The translations under genes and the position numbers were made by a program. Positions 9,003-17,643 of a DNA stretch of 64,000 nucleotides are shown here, piece by piece. Position 1 is the first letter of the stretch, and each line of letters starts with the position of its first letter. This DNA is from Luteolibacter arcticus (lineage in GTDB: Bacteria; Verrucomicrobiota; Verrucomicrobiia; Verrucomicrobiales; Akkermansiaceae). Location: assembly GCF_025950235.1 (NCBI RefSeq), contig NZ_JAPDDT010000018.1, positions 1 through 64,000 of the forward strand. The letters are read 5' to 3'. The notes under the pieces are model-generated. The model saw only the letters and a list, made by a program, of their open reading frames with translations, made no database searches and was not told the origin of the DNA.

Positions 9003-10022
9003 TCAGAAAGTCCAGTTCAGCGACATGGTGCCGAAGACCTGGCCCTCGTCCTGCCCGTCAAATTCCTTGGTCCGGTAAACAAGGGCATAGGCGAGCTTGG
9101 TGTTGTGATAATTGATAGCCACGCCTGCACTCAGGTCGGCGACGAAGACATTGCTGTCGACCGAGTGGCTGTTGCTGAACGTATTCCCGTCGAGGAAGAT
9201 GTTCCGCGCCACCGCCCGCCCTTCCACGCGGGTGAAGACATAGGCGCCCACGTCATAGCGCGAGCGATCGGCTTCCTGGCGGCCATCGACGGGCGTCGAG
9301 GTCGGGGCAGCCGACGCGATCGACGGGGTACCGAAATCGTCGGGGAGATTCAGCCCGATGCGGAACTCCGAACCGAGGCACGCGTCGATTTTCACGGTGC
9401 CAAGAGCCGCCCCCGCGTAGGGTAGGAATTCCCAGTCGAGACCGGCGCGGCGTTCATGCGCCGGCCAGCGCCACATGTGCTCGTAATCCACGCTGAAGGC
9501 GAGTTCGTCATCGAGCTGGTTATCCCAACCCTTGGGGCTGTCAAATCCGCGCAGATCGTGGATGAAACGCTGGGTTTCTTCCGCGTAAGACAAGGAGCCG
9601 ACTACCCCGATGTCCAGCACGAGCGAGTTGCGGACCTTTGCATCCTTCCACACCACGCCTAACTCGAGATAAAGCCAGCCCGCATAGGGGCGGTCGTACC
9701 TCTGCAAGACCGCAGTGTCGGTATCGACCGGAGTGTAGATGTTCTGCCCGAGGGCGAAAACGAGGTTTTTCTGGTAGTCCTTCTGATTGATGTAGGGAAG
9801 CAGGTCGAACAGCGGCAGGAACGGACTCGCAAAGGGGGTGTCGCTGAACTTCTCAAGATCACGGGAGCTCCAGCTGATTTTGACCCCGCTGGTGTAGTGT
9901 TGATCCGTGCCGGCAAAGAGGTCGTTTTCCAGGTAGAGGCCCAGCGTGCCAGCGGAGTCCTGGGCTGCTGCATGCCGCGCGGAGGACAGGCTGGCGAAGA
10001 CAACGAGAAGGCGGAGGGTCAT
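9003..10022 (-). CDS. LpxR-type outer-membrane lipid A deacylase family protein
   Basis: The start is placed at 10022 because the preceding in-frame codons lack coding character and this ATG is followed by a signal peptide (about 20 residues, ending RHAAAQ). The 339-aa product has the LpxR/DUF2219 pattern: LENDLF (N33, D34), QHYTSGVKIS, QNIYTP, RPYAGWLY and SPKGWDNQL, ending in WTF, typical of an outer-membrane barrel. LpxR removes the 3'-acyloxyacyl chain of lipid A in Salmonella; activity here is inferred. It implies an LPS-like outer membrane. It is convergent with the desaturase gene. Confidence 0.8.
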   Translation of the reverse strand: MTLRLLVVFASLSSARHAAAQDSAGTLGLYLENDLFAGTDQHYTSGVKISWSSRDLEKFSDTPFASPFLPLFDLLPYINQKDYQKNLVFALGQNIYTPVDTDTAVLQRYDRPYAGWLYLELGVVWKDAKVRNSLVLDIGVVGSLSYAEETQRFIHDLRGFDSPKGWDNQLDDELAFSVDYEHMWRWPAHERRAGLDWEFLPYAGAALGTVKIDACLGSEFRIGLNLPDDFGTPSIASAAPTSTPVDGRQEADRSRYDVGAYVFTRVEGRAVARNIFLDGNTFSNSHSVDSNVFVADLSAGVAINYHNTKLAYALVYRTKEFDGQDEGQVFGTMSLNWTF

Positions 10023-10236
10023 CGTGGCGGTAGCAGTAATAAGGACGTTGCCGCCTGAAGGGTTGATTCCCGGCGGTGTGTGACAGGTCGCGAGCTGCCG
10101 GCAATAGTCAAGAGGTGATTGAATCTCGCGCGGATTGCCGACGTGTTGGTCACCTTCATCGCTCCGCACCTCTGCGATCGCCCCACGAGTGATTCCGTTA
10201 GCGCCGCAAACCGATTCACGCGAGAATCCTTCACCC

Positions 10237-10503
10237 ATGGAAATTCTCATCTATTGCATCCTCGACGAAGGCACGCTGAATCACGCGCAAGAGCGGTTTG
10301 ACGGTGAGCTCGAAGCTCGTGGACTCACGCCGAAGGAGGGTTCACCGAATATTTGGGTCTGCGGCGATTGCTTCAGCGCGGCGGACGAGGCCCTTCAGTC
10401 GATTGGCGAGGCTGCTACGGCTTGCGGGGTTGTGGTGCAACGCGCATTCGCAGTGGCGGACGACCCCGCCGCCAAGACCGAAGCAGGGAAGTTTAGCAGT
10501 TAG
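10237..10503 (+). CDS. Small conserved-looking protein of unknown function
   Basis: The start is at an internal ATG (product MEILIYCILDEG..., 88 aa) because the upstream in-frame residues look like noncoding translation. The protein is soluble with mixed alpha/beta character. Cysteines are present at CILDEG and VCGDCFSAADE, the latter a CxxC pair that might bind metal or be redox-active. No family was recognised. It is divergent from the LpxR-like gene with about 214 bp between starts, so it probably has its own promoter. Confidence 0.5.
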   Translation: MEILIYCILDEGTLNHAQERFDGELEARGLTPKEGSPNIWVCGDCFSAADEALQSIGEAATACGVVVQRAFAVADDPAAKTEAGKFSS

Positions 10504-10697
10504 AGATCGCGCCCCCTGTCGAAGCTGGGGCGGCGAAGACCGAAAAGCGCCTCATTCGGGAGAAGGTCCAGCGCAGCGCATGCAGATTGCCCATGGTGAT
10601 GCATAAGATGCCCGATTTCCAGACGGTGGCCGAAGGATAGCGCCTACGGGTTGCGTGATCCGGGCGTCTGGGCTCCTAGGCACAGCGTTTGCAAATA

Positions 10698-10725
10698 GGG
10701 TGCCGCCTTAAAATTGCGGCAACCC
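10698..10725 (+). promoter_or_regulatory. Hairpin immediately upstream of the PRC-barrel gene
   Basis: GGGTGCCGC and GCGGCAACCC can pair (one bulge) around CTTAAAATT, ending 10 nt before the ATG at 10736. In the mRNA it would cover the ribosome-binding region and could affect translation. This is structure seen by eye only. Confidence 0.3.
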
Positions 10726-10735
10726 ATCCAATCCC

Positions 10736-11494
10736 ATGAAAGTCTTCAACCGTACTGCCATCTGCTCACTCCTTCCCTTCTTCATCGCGATTCCCGCCAT
10801 GGCCCAAAAGCCGGACTCTCCGGAAGAAGTCACCCAGGCGATCGGCAAGAACAGCGAATCCGCATGGCGGGCTTCAAAGCTCATCGGCATGGATCTGGTG
10901 AATTCGAGCAAGGAGTCGATTGGCGAGATCAAGGACATCGCCATCGACCTTGAGAGCGGGAAGGTGCTCGGCGTCATCGTTTCGACGGGCGGATTCCTCG
11001 GCGTGCAAGACACGCTCAGCGCCGTCCCGATCTCCGCCCTTGCTTACGATGCGGATTCAAAATCCTTCACCACTTCCCTGACGAAGGAGCAGGTGGGCAA
11101 GGTGCCACAGTTCAAGTCCACGGAGTGGCCGGACCTCAGTTCGGCATCCCTCGGCACCAAGCTCCGCGGCGTCCGCGACTCCATCGGCGGCGATGTTTCT
11201 GCCCCCGATAACACCGCCAAGAACGAGCGCGATATGAACGAGAAGACCACCACCCCTGTGGACCAGGGCAACAGTGACTCCGATCTCAAGATGACCAAGG
11301 ATATCCGCTCCACCATCGTCGGCGCGGATCTCTCCTTCAATGCGAAGAACATCAAGATCATCACCCGCGATGGTGCCATCACCCTGCGCGGTGTGGTGGA
11401 AAGCAAGGAGGAGCACGCAGCCATCCTGAAGATCGCCAAGGAGCACGCGGGCAGTGCCACCATCTCCGACAATCTCGAAGTAAAAACCAAATAA
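10736..11494 (+). CDS. Exported PRC-barrel and BON domain protein
   Basis: The 252-aa protein has a signal peptide (about 1-23, ending IPAMAQ). A PRC-barrel-like domain follows (about 45-115: KLIGMDLVNSSKESIGEIKD, GKVLGVIVSTGG). A C-terminal BON domain is present at about 180-250 (TKDIRSTIVGADLSFNAKN, ITLRGVVESKEEH). BON domains bind phospholipid or envelope components, and osmotic-stress protein OsmY is the model. It probably acts in the periplasm under envelope stress. It lies 38 bp upstream of a glycine-zipper protein, likely co-transcribed, with a terminator after that gene. Confidence 0.82.
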   Translation: MKVFNRTAICSLLPFFIAIPAMAQKPDSPEEVTQAIGKNSESAWRASKLIGMDLVNSSKESIGEIKDIAIDLESGKVLGVIVSTGGFLGVQDTLSAVPISALAYDADSKSFTTSLTKEQVGKVPQFKSTEWPDLSSASLGTKLRGVRDSIGGDVSAPDNTAKNERDMNEKTTTPVDQGNSDSDLKMTKDIRSTIVGADLSFNAKNIKIITRDGAITLRGVVESKEEHAAILKIAKEHAGSATISDNLEVKTK

Positions 11495-11532
11495 AACACC
11501 CGCTCGCTCTCACCATCTAACCATTCATTACC

Positions 11533-12066
11533 ATGAGCCACAAATCCGTATACGCCATCGCCACCTCTCATTCCCAAGCCGAGCAGATCGTTGACAATCT
11601 CTCCGCCGCCGGGTTCTCAGCCAATGACATCTCGGTGTTGTTTCCCGACAAGGGCACCACGCACGAATTCTCCCACGAGAAGAATACCAAGGCTCCGGAG
11701 GGAGCGGTCACCGGTGCTGCCACGGGCGGCGTGCTCGGTGGAACCCTGGGCCTGCTCGCAGGGATCGGCGCACTCGCCATCCCCGGCGTGGGTCCGCTGA
11801 TCGCCGCCGGTCCGCTGCTTGCCGCGCTGAGCGGCGCTGCCGCGGGTGCCACGGTGGGCGGCATTGCCGGGGGCCTGATCGGCCTCGGCATTCCAGAGAT
11901 CGAAGCCAAGCGCTACGAGAACCGGGTCAGCGAAGGCAACATTCTCGTCTCCGTGCACGCGGTTGATGGCGATGAAGTCGATCGCGCCAAAGAGATCCTC
12001 AAGGCCGCCGGAGCTGAAGACATCTCTTCCACATCGATCTCGGATGCGAAGAGCACCGTGAGCTAA
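11533..12066 (+). CDS. General-stress (YflT-like) protein with glycine-zipper core
   Basis: The 177-aa product opens with a domain resembling the heat- or salt-induced YflT/GS17M family (about 1-45: VYAIATSHSQAEQIVDNL, FSANDISVLFPD). A long Gly/Ala-rich amphipathic segment follows (about 60-125) with GxxxG glycine-zipper spacing. A C-terminal alpha/beta tail (ILVSVHAVDGDEVDRAKEIL) resembles the permuted second half of the fold. The glycine-zipper part suggests membrane insertion or association. It is the second gene of a pair with the PRC/BON gene. Role in stress is inferred. Confidence 0.75.
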   Translation: MSHKSVYAIATSHSQAEQIVDNLSAAGFSANDISVLFPDKGTTHEFSHEKNTKAPEGAVTGAATGGVLGGTLGLLAGIGALAIPGVGPLIAAGPLLAALSGAAAGATVGGIAGGLIGLGIPEIEAKRYENRVSEGNILVSVHAVDGDEVDRAKEILKAAGAEDISSTSISDAKSTVS

Positions 12067-12079
12067 GAAGTCCACGATG

Positions 12080-12110
12080 GACGGCCTTCCCACGGGAGGG
12101 CCGTCTTTTT
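12080..12110 (+). terminator. Rho-independent terminator
   Basis: GACGGCCTTCC and GGAGGGCCGTC pair (one G-T) around a short loop, followed by six T. It ends the PRC/BON plus stress-protein transcript, 14 bp after the stop codon. Confidence 0.85.
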
Positions 12111-12172
12111 TATGGCACCCGGAAAAGCGGCGCTGCCCGACCACAGCCTGGGATGTTTCCCGAACGCGACCT

Positions 12173-12289
12173 ATGCCTCGTCTTCGCAAACGCAATCTTT
12201 TCGACTGGCTGCTTATTGTGATGCTCGCAGTTTCGCTTGCCACGCTCGGCCTCTTCGCGATCGTGGCACTCGTCCCGTTCTTTCAATAA
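12173..12289 (+). CDS. Possible 38-aa single-span membrane protein
   Basis: MPRLRKRNLFDW begins a short frame with a positively charged N-terminus and one long hydrophobic segment (LLIVMLAVSLATLGLFAIVA). This is the pattern of a small inner-membrane peptide. There is no clear Shine-Dalgarno sequence. It lies just after the terminator at 12080-12110, so it would need its own promoter. Real but unproven; the alternative is a chance frame. Confidence 0.4.
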   Translation: MPRLRKRNLFDWLLIVMLAVSLATLGLFAIVALVPFFQ

Positions 12290-12394
12290 AGGACTTTCTC
12301 CGGGCACCACTCCAAGCGCCTCGGCATAGCCTCCGCTGCGAGCTACCACGGAGGTGGCCATCGAGTCGCCAGCTCCGCTGCGCGACCGAAGCTG

Positions 12395-12730
12395 TTATAA
12401 AGGATTGGCACCGCCCCCCGACCCATCCTCACCGGCTGGGCCTTCTGGGTCATCCTTCTTCTCAAGTTCGGAATTCAACGTGTCGCCCGCAGCCTTTCCT
12501 CCAAGGGCTCCCAGACCAGCGCCCACAAGAGCGCCCACTGCCATTCCAGCCGGACCTGCGAACGCGCCAACTGCCGCTCCGGCAGCCGCCCCCGCGACCC
12601 CTCCGACCGACGTGCCAACTGCCCCGCCAAGACCCTCCATCCGGACGACATGACTGGTGCCATGATCTTTCGCGTTGGGGTGCTCGGCAGGAGTTTCCGG
12701 GGAGTCGGGTTGGCGGTCATGGTCGGTCAT
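12395..12730 (-). CDS. Small glycine-zipper protein
   Basis: The 111-aa product starts MTDHDRQPDSP, giving the same MTD opening as its paralogue at 13608-14117; a GTG at 12739 is the alternative. A charged N-terminus is followed by a 55-residue Gly/Ala segment with repeated GxxxG spacing (GAAAGAAVGAFAGPAGMAVG) and an acidic tail. Such segments pack into membranes or form pores or oligomers. Function is unknown. It sits among other small envelope or stress proteins. Confidence 0.65.
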   Translation of the reverse strand: MTDHDRQPDSPETPAEHPNAKDHGTSHVVRMEGLGGAVGTSVGGVAGAAAGAAVGAFAGPAGMAVGALVGAGLGALGGKAAGDTLNSELEKKDDPEGPAGEDGSGGGANPL

Positions 12731-12894
12731 GGAAGACACCGATTGCAGGAATCATGCCCAAGGCATCCACTAGTACGGGGCCTATCTTACCAATGCCTTC
12801 AAGGACCGGCGGTCTGCGCAGGTCCTGACATGCCGAGAGTCCGACGCAAGACGCACTGGGAGAATGCAGCGTGCACGGAACTGGCATTCCGCGA

Positions 12895-13140
12895 TCAATA
12901 ACGAGCGAACCTGCCCGCGATGAAGCCCACGCCTGCAGCGATGAGGACGACCCGGACCGGTCCAAGCTCGACAAGGTTTCTGAAGCTCGACCCCGGCGGC
13001 GAAAGATCGAGGTCTTTGATTTCAACCGGCTTCGTCTCGTTCGCAGTCGCCTGCCCGGACCCTTCTGGATCTACCTCCGGGTGAGTCGCGGTTTCGTGAT
13101 GCAATGCGGGATTCTTTGGGTATGCGGGAACGTTAGACAT
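12895..13140 (-). CDS. Small protein with C-terminal membrane anchor (ElaB/YqjD-like tail)
   Basis: The 81-aa product is started at the ATG giving MSNVPAYPKN, because upstream residues in the frame look noncoding. The N-terminal 60 residues are polar. The C-terminus is a single hydrophobic helix (VRVVLIAAGVGFIAGRF) ending in ARY, similar in form to the tail anchors of the DUF883/ElaB family of stationary-phase membrane proteins. That similarity is only of the tail. Function unknown. Confidence 0.5.
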   Translation of the reverse strand: MSNVPAYPKNPALHHETATHPEVDPEGSGQATANETKPVEIKDLDLSPPGSSFRNLVELGPVRVVLIAAGVGFIAGRFARY

Positions 13141-13274
13141 GGTGGTCGGGCCTACTGGCATCGAGATCTTTGCAAGCAGTATGCCAGCATGTCCTGGAGC
13201 CGGTCGAACCATCGCGGAGAGGCGGCCAGTCCCAGCCCTCTGCTCGTACGGCACGCTACTTGCGAAAGCATCCC

Positions 13275-13490
13275 ATGCTTCTTGCAAAGACTGTTGGCCA
13301 CCTCCGGGAAGAGCTCTCGCAGCTTGCTTTCCTTGAAGACTTCGGCAACGCCCGCCCGCACCTCACCGGCCCGGATATCGACTTGGCCTTTCAGGAGGCC
13401 ATCCGGGTCATCGCACCATCACAAAGGGTGGAGGCGATGGAGCGGGAGATGGAAAGGCTGCTCGGAATCGTGAGCGATGAGGAAGAGTAG
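13275..13490 (+). CDS. Small helical protein of unknown function
   Basis: The 71-aa product starts MLLAKTVGHLREELSQLAF; upstream in-frame codons are not convincing. It is strongly charged and helical (EAMEREMERLLGIVSDEEE at the end), with no membrane segment and no recognised family. It is convergent with the glycine-zipper gene at 13608-14117, with a shared hairpin between them. Confidence 0.5.
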   Translation: MLLAKTVGHLREELSQLAFLEDFGNARPHLTGPDIDLAFQEAIRVIAPSQRVEAMEREMERLLGIVSDEEE

Positions 13491-13540
13491 CGGCTGCGTT
13501 TCATCAGAACGCGGCGGGATCAGGTCGAAGCAAAAAGTAA

Positions 13541-13581
13541 CGGCATCCACAATCCACACGCTGAGGTGGATCGGGATGCCG
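13541..13581. terminator. Hairpin between convergent genes
   Basis: CGGCATCC (13541-13548) pairs with GGATGCCG (13574-13581), and an inner ATCCAC/GTGGAT pair extends the stem. An A-run lies just to the left (13531-13537), which would read as T on the minus strand. This suits a terminator for the minus-strand gene and perhaps for both. Confidence 0.5.
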
Positions 13582-13607
13582 CGAAGCAAGCGGAGTTTCG
13601 AAATCCC

Positions 13608-14117
13608 TCAGGTATCAGGCCGCACCGCGGAGCCCTGATGAAGACGGTCCCAAGCAGCTTTTGCCGCCGCGCGAGCCTGCAACCAGTGAAGCTTCGATTC
13701 CCTTCTGGCAGCATCCCACTCGCCGGCCATCAACGGCTCACTCTCTTCAAAACTGGAGTCCGGGCGATAGCGATCAACGCTCATCTGATAAGCCGGCCCG
13801 TAATCCGCGAAGTCCTTGTCGTCCTCATAGTAAGGCTCCCGCTTGAAGTTCTCCCGCCAGTAGTCCTCCTCAATGGTGGGATCGATGTTTTCTGCGACCC
13901 TCTTACCGGCGAGTCCGCCTGCAATCGCTCCTACCACGCCCCCGATTGCCACGCCGACCGGCCCTCCGATCGCTCCCATCGCGGCCCCGGCGGCAGCACC
14001 GCCCGCCGCCCCGATACCTGTCCCCACTGGATGGGAACCAGGCTCGCCGGTCAGTGGGTCGCGGTTGAGATGACGGTCTTTCAGGGCCTCATGCGGCGGC
14101 GGTGTCGGGTCGGTCAT
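13608..14117 (-). CDS. Glycine-zipper protein with charged C-terminal domain
   Basis: The 169-aa product has a short polar N-terminus (MTDPTPPPHEAL), a Gly/Ala segment with GxxxG spacing (about 30-75: GAAGGAAAGAAMGAIGG) and an acidic aromatic C-terminal part (EEDYWRENF, EREPYYEDDKDF-like). The C-terminal part is typical of stress-induced glycine-zipper proteins often annotated only as hypothetical. It is a paralogue of 12395-12730. Membrane association is likely; function unknown. Confidence 0.68.
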   Translation of the reverse strand: MTDPTPPPHEALKDRHLNRDPLTGEPGSHPVGTGIGAAGGAAAGAAMGAIGGPVGVAIGGVVGAIAGGLAGKRVAENIDPTIEEDYWRENFKREPYYEDDKDFADYGPAYQMSVDRYRPDSSFEESEPLMAGEWDAARRESKLHWLQARAAAKAAWDRLHQGSAVRPDT

Positions 14118-14305
14118 AGTCCTTGCAGTCTAGCCGCTCCCGTGCCCGCTTCCCTAGATCCGGCTCTCCCCACCCAAGCTTGATGAAGCGATGTTTCGGG
14201 CGGGATTCCCCTGCATCCCGGTTTCGGTCGGAAGCATTATGCATCCACCCCATGCATACTGCTATGGACCCGTTGCTTTCGCATGCGATGGGCTTAGGGA
14301 GACGA

Positions 14306-14989
14306 CTAACGTTTGTCGATGCGGAGGGCGATCAGGCCGAATAGCAGCGCCCACGCCGCACCGACCGTCCACCCAGCCAGCACGTCGGTTGGCCAGTGTA
14401 CGCCTAGATACACCCTGCTGACTCCCACCAGCACGGTAACAATCACCGAGACTGCGATCAGGTAGATTCGCAGCGGCCGGCTGGTCTGGGTGCGTGCCAA
14501 AAGGATTCCCAGTGTGAGATAGACCACCGCCGCCATCATCGAGTGTCCACTGGGGAAGCTCGCGTTGGTTACCACCGTGCCGTGTGGGACGAGGTCCGGC
14601 CGCGGCCGGTCGAATCCACGCTTGAGCAGGGTGCTAAGGAAGGACCCACTGGTGATGGCGATCGCGATGAGCGCGGCAATCCGCGGCCTTTTCAAGAACA
14701 GCGCTATCCCGATCGAGACCAGCGTGAGGCCAGTGAGAATCGTGAATCCTCCCAGCGCGGTGAGATCACGCCCCATCTCCTCCAGCCGCCCGGAGCCAAT
14801 GGGATTGGAAAGGTCACCCGGCTCCCGCATGGCCAGGAGAATCGCCTCGTCAATATGATGGGATTCTCCCTCCCCGATCTCATCCGCGATCTCAAGGAAT
14901 ATCCAAAGGCCACCCGCTATCAACAACAGGACTGCCGGGATCAATGGTTCCTGCCTCCAGCGGCCGAGAACTTGGAGAAATCGATTCAT
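14306..14989 (-). CDS. PAP2-family membrane phosphatase
   Basis: The 227-aa protein is started at ATG 14989, preceded by GGAAGTGGGG, a fair ribosome site; the longer frame upstream is noncoding. It has about six membrane spans and all three PAP2 motifs: KRGFDRPRP, PSGHS and SRVYLGVHWPTD, the last with the catalytic His. The family dephosphorylates lipid phosphates such as phosphatidic acid, phosphatidylglycerol phosphate or undecaprenyl pyrophosphate on the outer face of the membrane. The substrate is not decidable. It is divergent from the flavoprotein gene. Confidence 0.88.
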   Translation of the reverse strand: MNRFLQVLGRWRQEPLIPAVLLLIAGGLWIFLEIADEIGEGESHHIDEAILLAMREPGDLSNPIGSGRLEEMGRDLTALGGFTILTGLTLVSIGIALFLKRPRIAALIAIAITSGSFLSTLLKRGFDRPRPDLVPHGTVVTNASFPSGHSMMAAVVYLTLGILLARTQTSRPLRIYLIAVSVIVTVLVGVSRVYLGVHWPTDVLAGWTVGAAWALLFGLIALRIDKR

Positions 14990-15140
14990 CCCCACTTCCA
15001 TTATCCCGTGCCGGTGAATTGCAACAGGCATCTCCCTGCCGCCTTTCAAACCAACCGATGAAAGCTGCCCCATGCACGCGCCACCGGCAGCCACCTGGCG
15101 TCCTTTCATATCCTTGCTGGTAGATCGCGCAACCTGACCC

Positions 15141-16064
15141 ATGGTCCGCCACATGAAGAACGAAACACCCACACTCGATGCCATCGTCATCGGGGGTGGC
15201 CCCGCCGGGCTGAGTGCGGCCATGCTGCTAGGGCGATGCAGGCGGAGAGTGGCGCTTTTCGACGAAGGCCGGCCCCGGAACGAAATGTCGTCGCGGGTGA
15301 ATTGCTTTCTGGGGATCCCAGCCAGCTCACCCGTTGAGATTCTCCAAACGGGTCGCGGGCAGGTGGCAGCCTACCCCAACGTTTCCATGTTCAAGGACGG
15401 CATCGAACAGCTCGAGCAGTCGAACGGGATCTTCCGTGTGGTCTCGAAAGGAGGCGGGCATTTCCACTGCCGGGCCATGGTGATCGCCACCGGCTTGATC
15501 GACAGTCTTCCCGACATCCCCGGCATGGCGGAGTGCTACGGGAAGAGCGTCTTCCCCTGTCCCTACTGCGACGGCTGGGAAAATGCCGATGGGCAACTCG
15601 CCGTCATCGGATCGGGCAAGCCTGCTGCGGACCTCGCGGCGGAACTCCTCCTGTGGAGCGACTCCGTCGCGCTGTTTGTCACAGGGCAAGCGCTCGATGA
15701 TGGACTTCGAAAGCGGTTGCAAAGCCTGGGCGTCACCGTCCACGCGAGCCCGGTACTCAAGTTACGCAACGACTCGGGGAAGGTTTCGGCCCTTGAACTG
15801 GGAGACGGCACCGTGATCGGGTGCACGGCCATCTTCCTCGTCGCTACCCAGATCCAACATCACGATTTTCTGGACCGGATGGGATGCAACCTGACGGACG
15901 GCGGCCAAGCCGAATGCGACGATGCGGGAAGAACCCCCATGCCCGGACTCTTTGTGGCCGGGAATGCCAGCAGTGGGCTTCAACTGGCCATGATTGCTGC
16001 CGCCGACGGACTGAAATGCGCGGTGGCCGCAAACGAGTGGCTGCTCCAACAAGATCAGCCCTAA
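15141..16064 (+). CDS. Thioredoxin-reductase-like NAD(P)/FAD oxidoreductase
   Basis: The 307-aa protein has an N-terminal FAD-binding motif (GGGPAG, residues 18-23), a CPYC redox pair (C140, C143), a second nucleotide-binding motif (VIGSGKPAA) and the late GLFVAGNASS motif that contacts FAD. This is the thioredoxin reductase fold with an active-site disulfide. No thioredoxin gene is adjacent, so the electron acceptor is unknown. An ATG four codons in (15153) is an alternative start. The antiporter gene starts 25 bp downstream and is probably co-transcribed. Confidence 0.85.
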   Translation: MVRHMKNETPTLDAIVIGGGPAGLSAAMLLGRCRRRVALFDEGRPRNEMSSRVNCFLGIPASSPVEILQTGRGQVAAYPNVSMFKDGIEQLEQSNGIFRVVSKGGGHFHCRAMVIATGLIDSLPDIPGMAECYGKSVFPCPYCDGWENADGQLAVIGSGKPAADLAAELLLWSDSVALFVTGQALDDGLRKRLQSLGVTVHASPVLKLRNDSGKVSALELGDGTVIGCTAIFLVATQIQHHDFLDRMGCNLTDGGQAECDDAGRTPMPGLFVAGNASSGLQLAMIAAADGLKCAVAANEWLLQQDQP

Positions 16065-16089
16065 CAAATCGGAATCCCACCGGCAAAGC

Positions 16090-17421
16090 ATGTCCCTACT
16101 CGCACGATTCCCCTTTCCACCGGAGGCCTCAGCCGCGCAGCTCCCTCTGCTGTATGCCTTGGTGGGGATGGCAATGTTCGCGGCCGCCTTCTTGCCACGG
16201 CTGCTGTGGCGCTTGCCGCTGTCGATGCCGATCATCCTGGTCACTTTCGGTTATGCCGTCTTCGCATTGCCTCTAGGCCTCCCACGGCCGGATCCTCAGG
16301 TGCAGGGCTACGCGACCGAAAAGCTGTGCGAAGCGGTGGTCATCGTCTCGCTGATGGGTGCCGGCCTGAAGATCGACAGGCCTTTCCAATGGAGGGCATG
16401 GAACGGCACATGGCGGCTGCTGGGGATCACCATGCCCCTGACCATCGCGGCGACCGCGCTGGCAGGCTGGGGGCTGGCCGGTCTGGCTCCTGCGGCGGCA
16501 CTGCTGTTAGGCGCAGTCATCGCCCCCACCGATCCGGTGCTGGCGTCGGAGATCCAGGTGGGTCCGCCGCAGCGTGGCTCCCACGATGTGGAAGTCCACG
16601 GCAACAACGCCCCCGCCGAGAAGGAGGAAGACGAGTTCCGCTTCATCCTCACGTCGGAGGCCGGCCTCAATGACGCGATGGCGTTTCCTTTCGTCCATGC
16701 AGCTCTGGCGCTTGCGATCTCCGCCGCCTGGGGTGACTGGGTGGTGGACTGGGCGCTGGGCGATGTGGTCTATCGCCTCGTAGTGGGCGGTCTGAGCGGA
16801 GCACTGCTCGGCAACATCCTCGGACGTCTCATCCTCTCCATCCCAGCCCGTAGCCGCACGGCCACTGCCATGGTGGGCCCCGGGGCGCTGGCGGCCACGC
16901 TCATGATCTACGGGGTCACCGAGGCCCTCGCAGGCTACGGCTTCCTCGCCGTCTTCGTGGGAGCGCTGGCAATACGCAATCAACGCCGCGAACATCGCTT
17001 TCACGAGGCGCTCCACTCCTTTTCCGAAATGGCGGAGCGGGTCCTGACCGCGATCGTCCTGTTCGCATTCGGAGGTGCGATCGCCGGCGGGTTGCTTGCA
17101 CCGCTGGACGCATCGCTGGTGATCGCTGCCGTCTTGACAGTGATTCTCATCCGCCCGCTGGCGGGAATGATCGGGCTGGCGGGATTCACTGAGGCCAGCG
17201 GCAGGGAAAGATGGGCGATCAGCTTCTTCGGCGTGCGGGGAATCGGCTCGCTCTACTATTTGGCCTACGCCTTGGGCCGACACGACTTCGCGGACGCCGG
17301 GCGGCTTTGGGCGTTCACGGCGCTGGTCGTGCTAATGTCCATCGTGCTGCACGGTATCCTCGCCACGCCGATCGTGCGCCGCCTGGATCGTCACCGGTCG
17401 GAAGGACCATCCGCAGGTTGA
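16090..17421 (+). CDS. Cation/proton antiporter (CPA1, NhaP-like)
   Basis: The 443-aa polytopic protein (about 12 spans) has the CPA1 signature APTDPVLAS in the region of transmembrane segment 5 and SEAGLNDAMAFPF in the following segment, with acidic residues expected to bind Na+ or K+. An insert of charged residues (HGNNAPAEKEEDEF) lies between them. The family exchanges cytoplasmic cations for protons in pH and salt homeostasis. It lies 25 bp after the flavoprotein gene, suggesting a two-gene unit. Confidence 0.88.
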   Translation: MSLLARFPFPPEASAAQLPLLYALVGMAMFAAAFLPRLLWRLPLSMPIILVTFGYAVFALPLGLPRPDPQVQGYATEKLCEAVVIVSLMGAGLKIDRPFQWRAWNGTWRLLGITMPLTIAATALAGWGLAGLAPAAALLLGAVIAPTDPVLASEIQVGPPQRGSHDVEVHGNNAPAEKEEDEFRFILTSEAGLNDAMAFPFVHAALALAISAAWGDWVVDWALGDVVYRLVVGGLSGALLGNILGRLILSIPARSRTATAMVGPGALAATLMIYGVTEALAGYGFLAVFVGALAIRNQRREHRFHEALHSFSEMAERVLTAIVLFAFGGAIAGGLLAPLDASLVIAAVLTVILIRPLAGMIGLAGFTEASGRERWAISFFGVRGIGSLYYLAYALGRHDFADAGRLWAFTALVVLMSIVLHGILATPIVRRLDRHRSEGPSAG

Positions 17422-17643
17422 TCATCGCGTCAGCGGACCCTCGGCAAGGCGCACGGAACGGATGCAGTGTGCACCTTCGGCGCCGCAATTCACCCGAGGC
17501 CTATGAACAAGCCCCTGCCTTGAATGGGAAATTTTCGCCGTCGGTCATCCACGGAGTCCATTTGCCGCTAATGAAAGAAGCTTGGATCAGTGCGTGCAAA
17601 GAGCAGTCGAACTCCGACCACGACCTTCACCAACACCCAACTC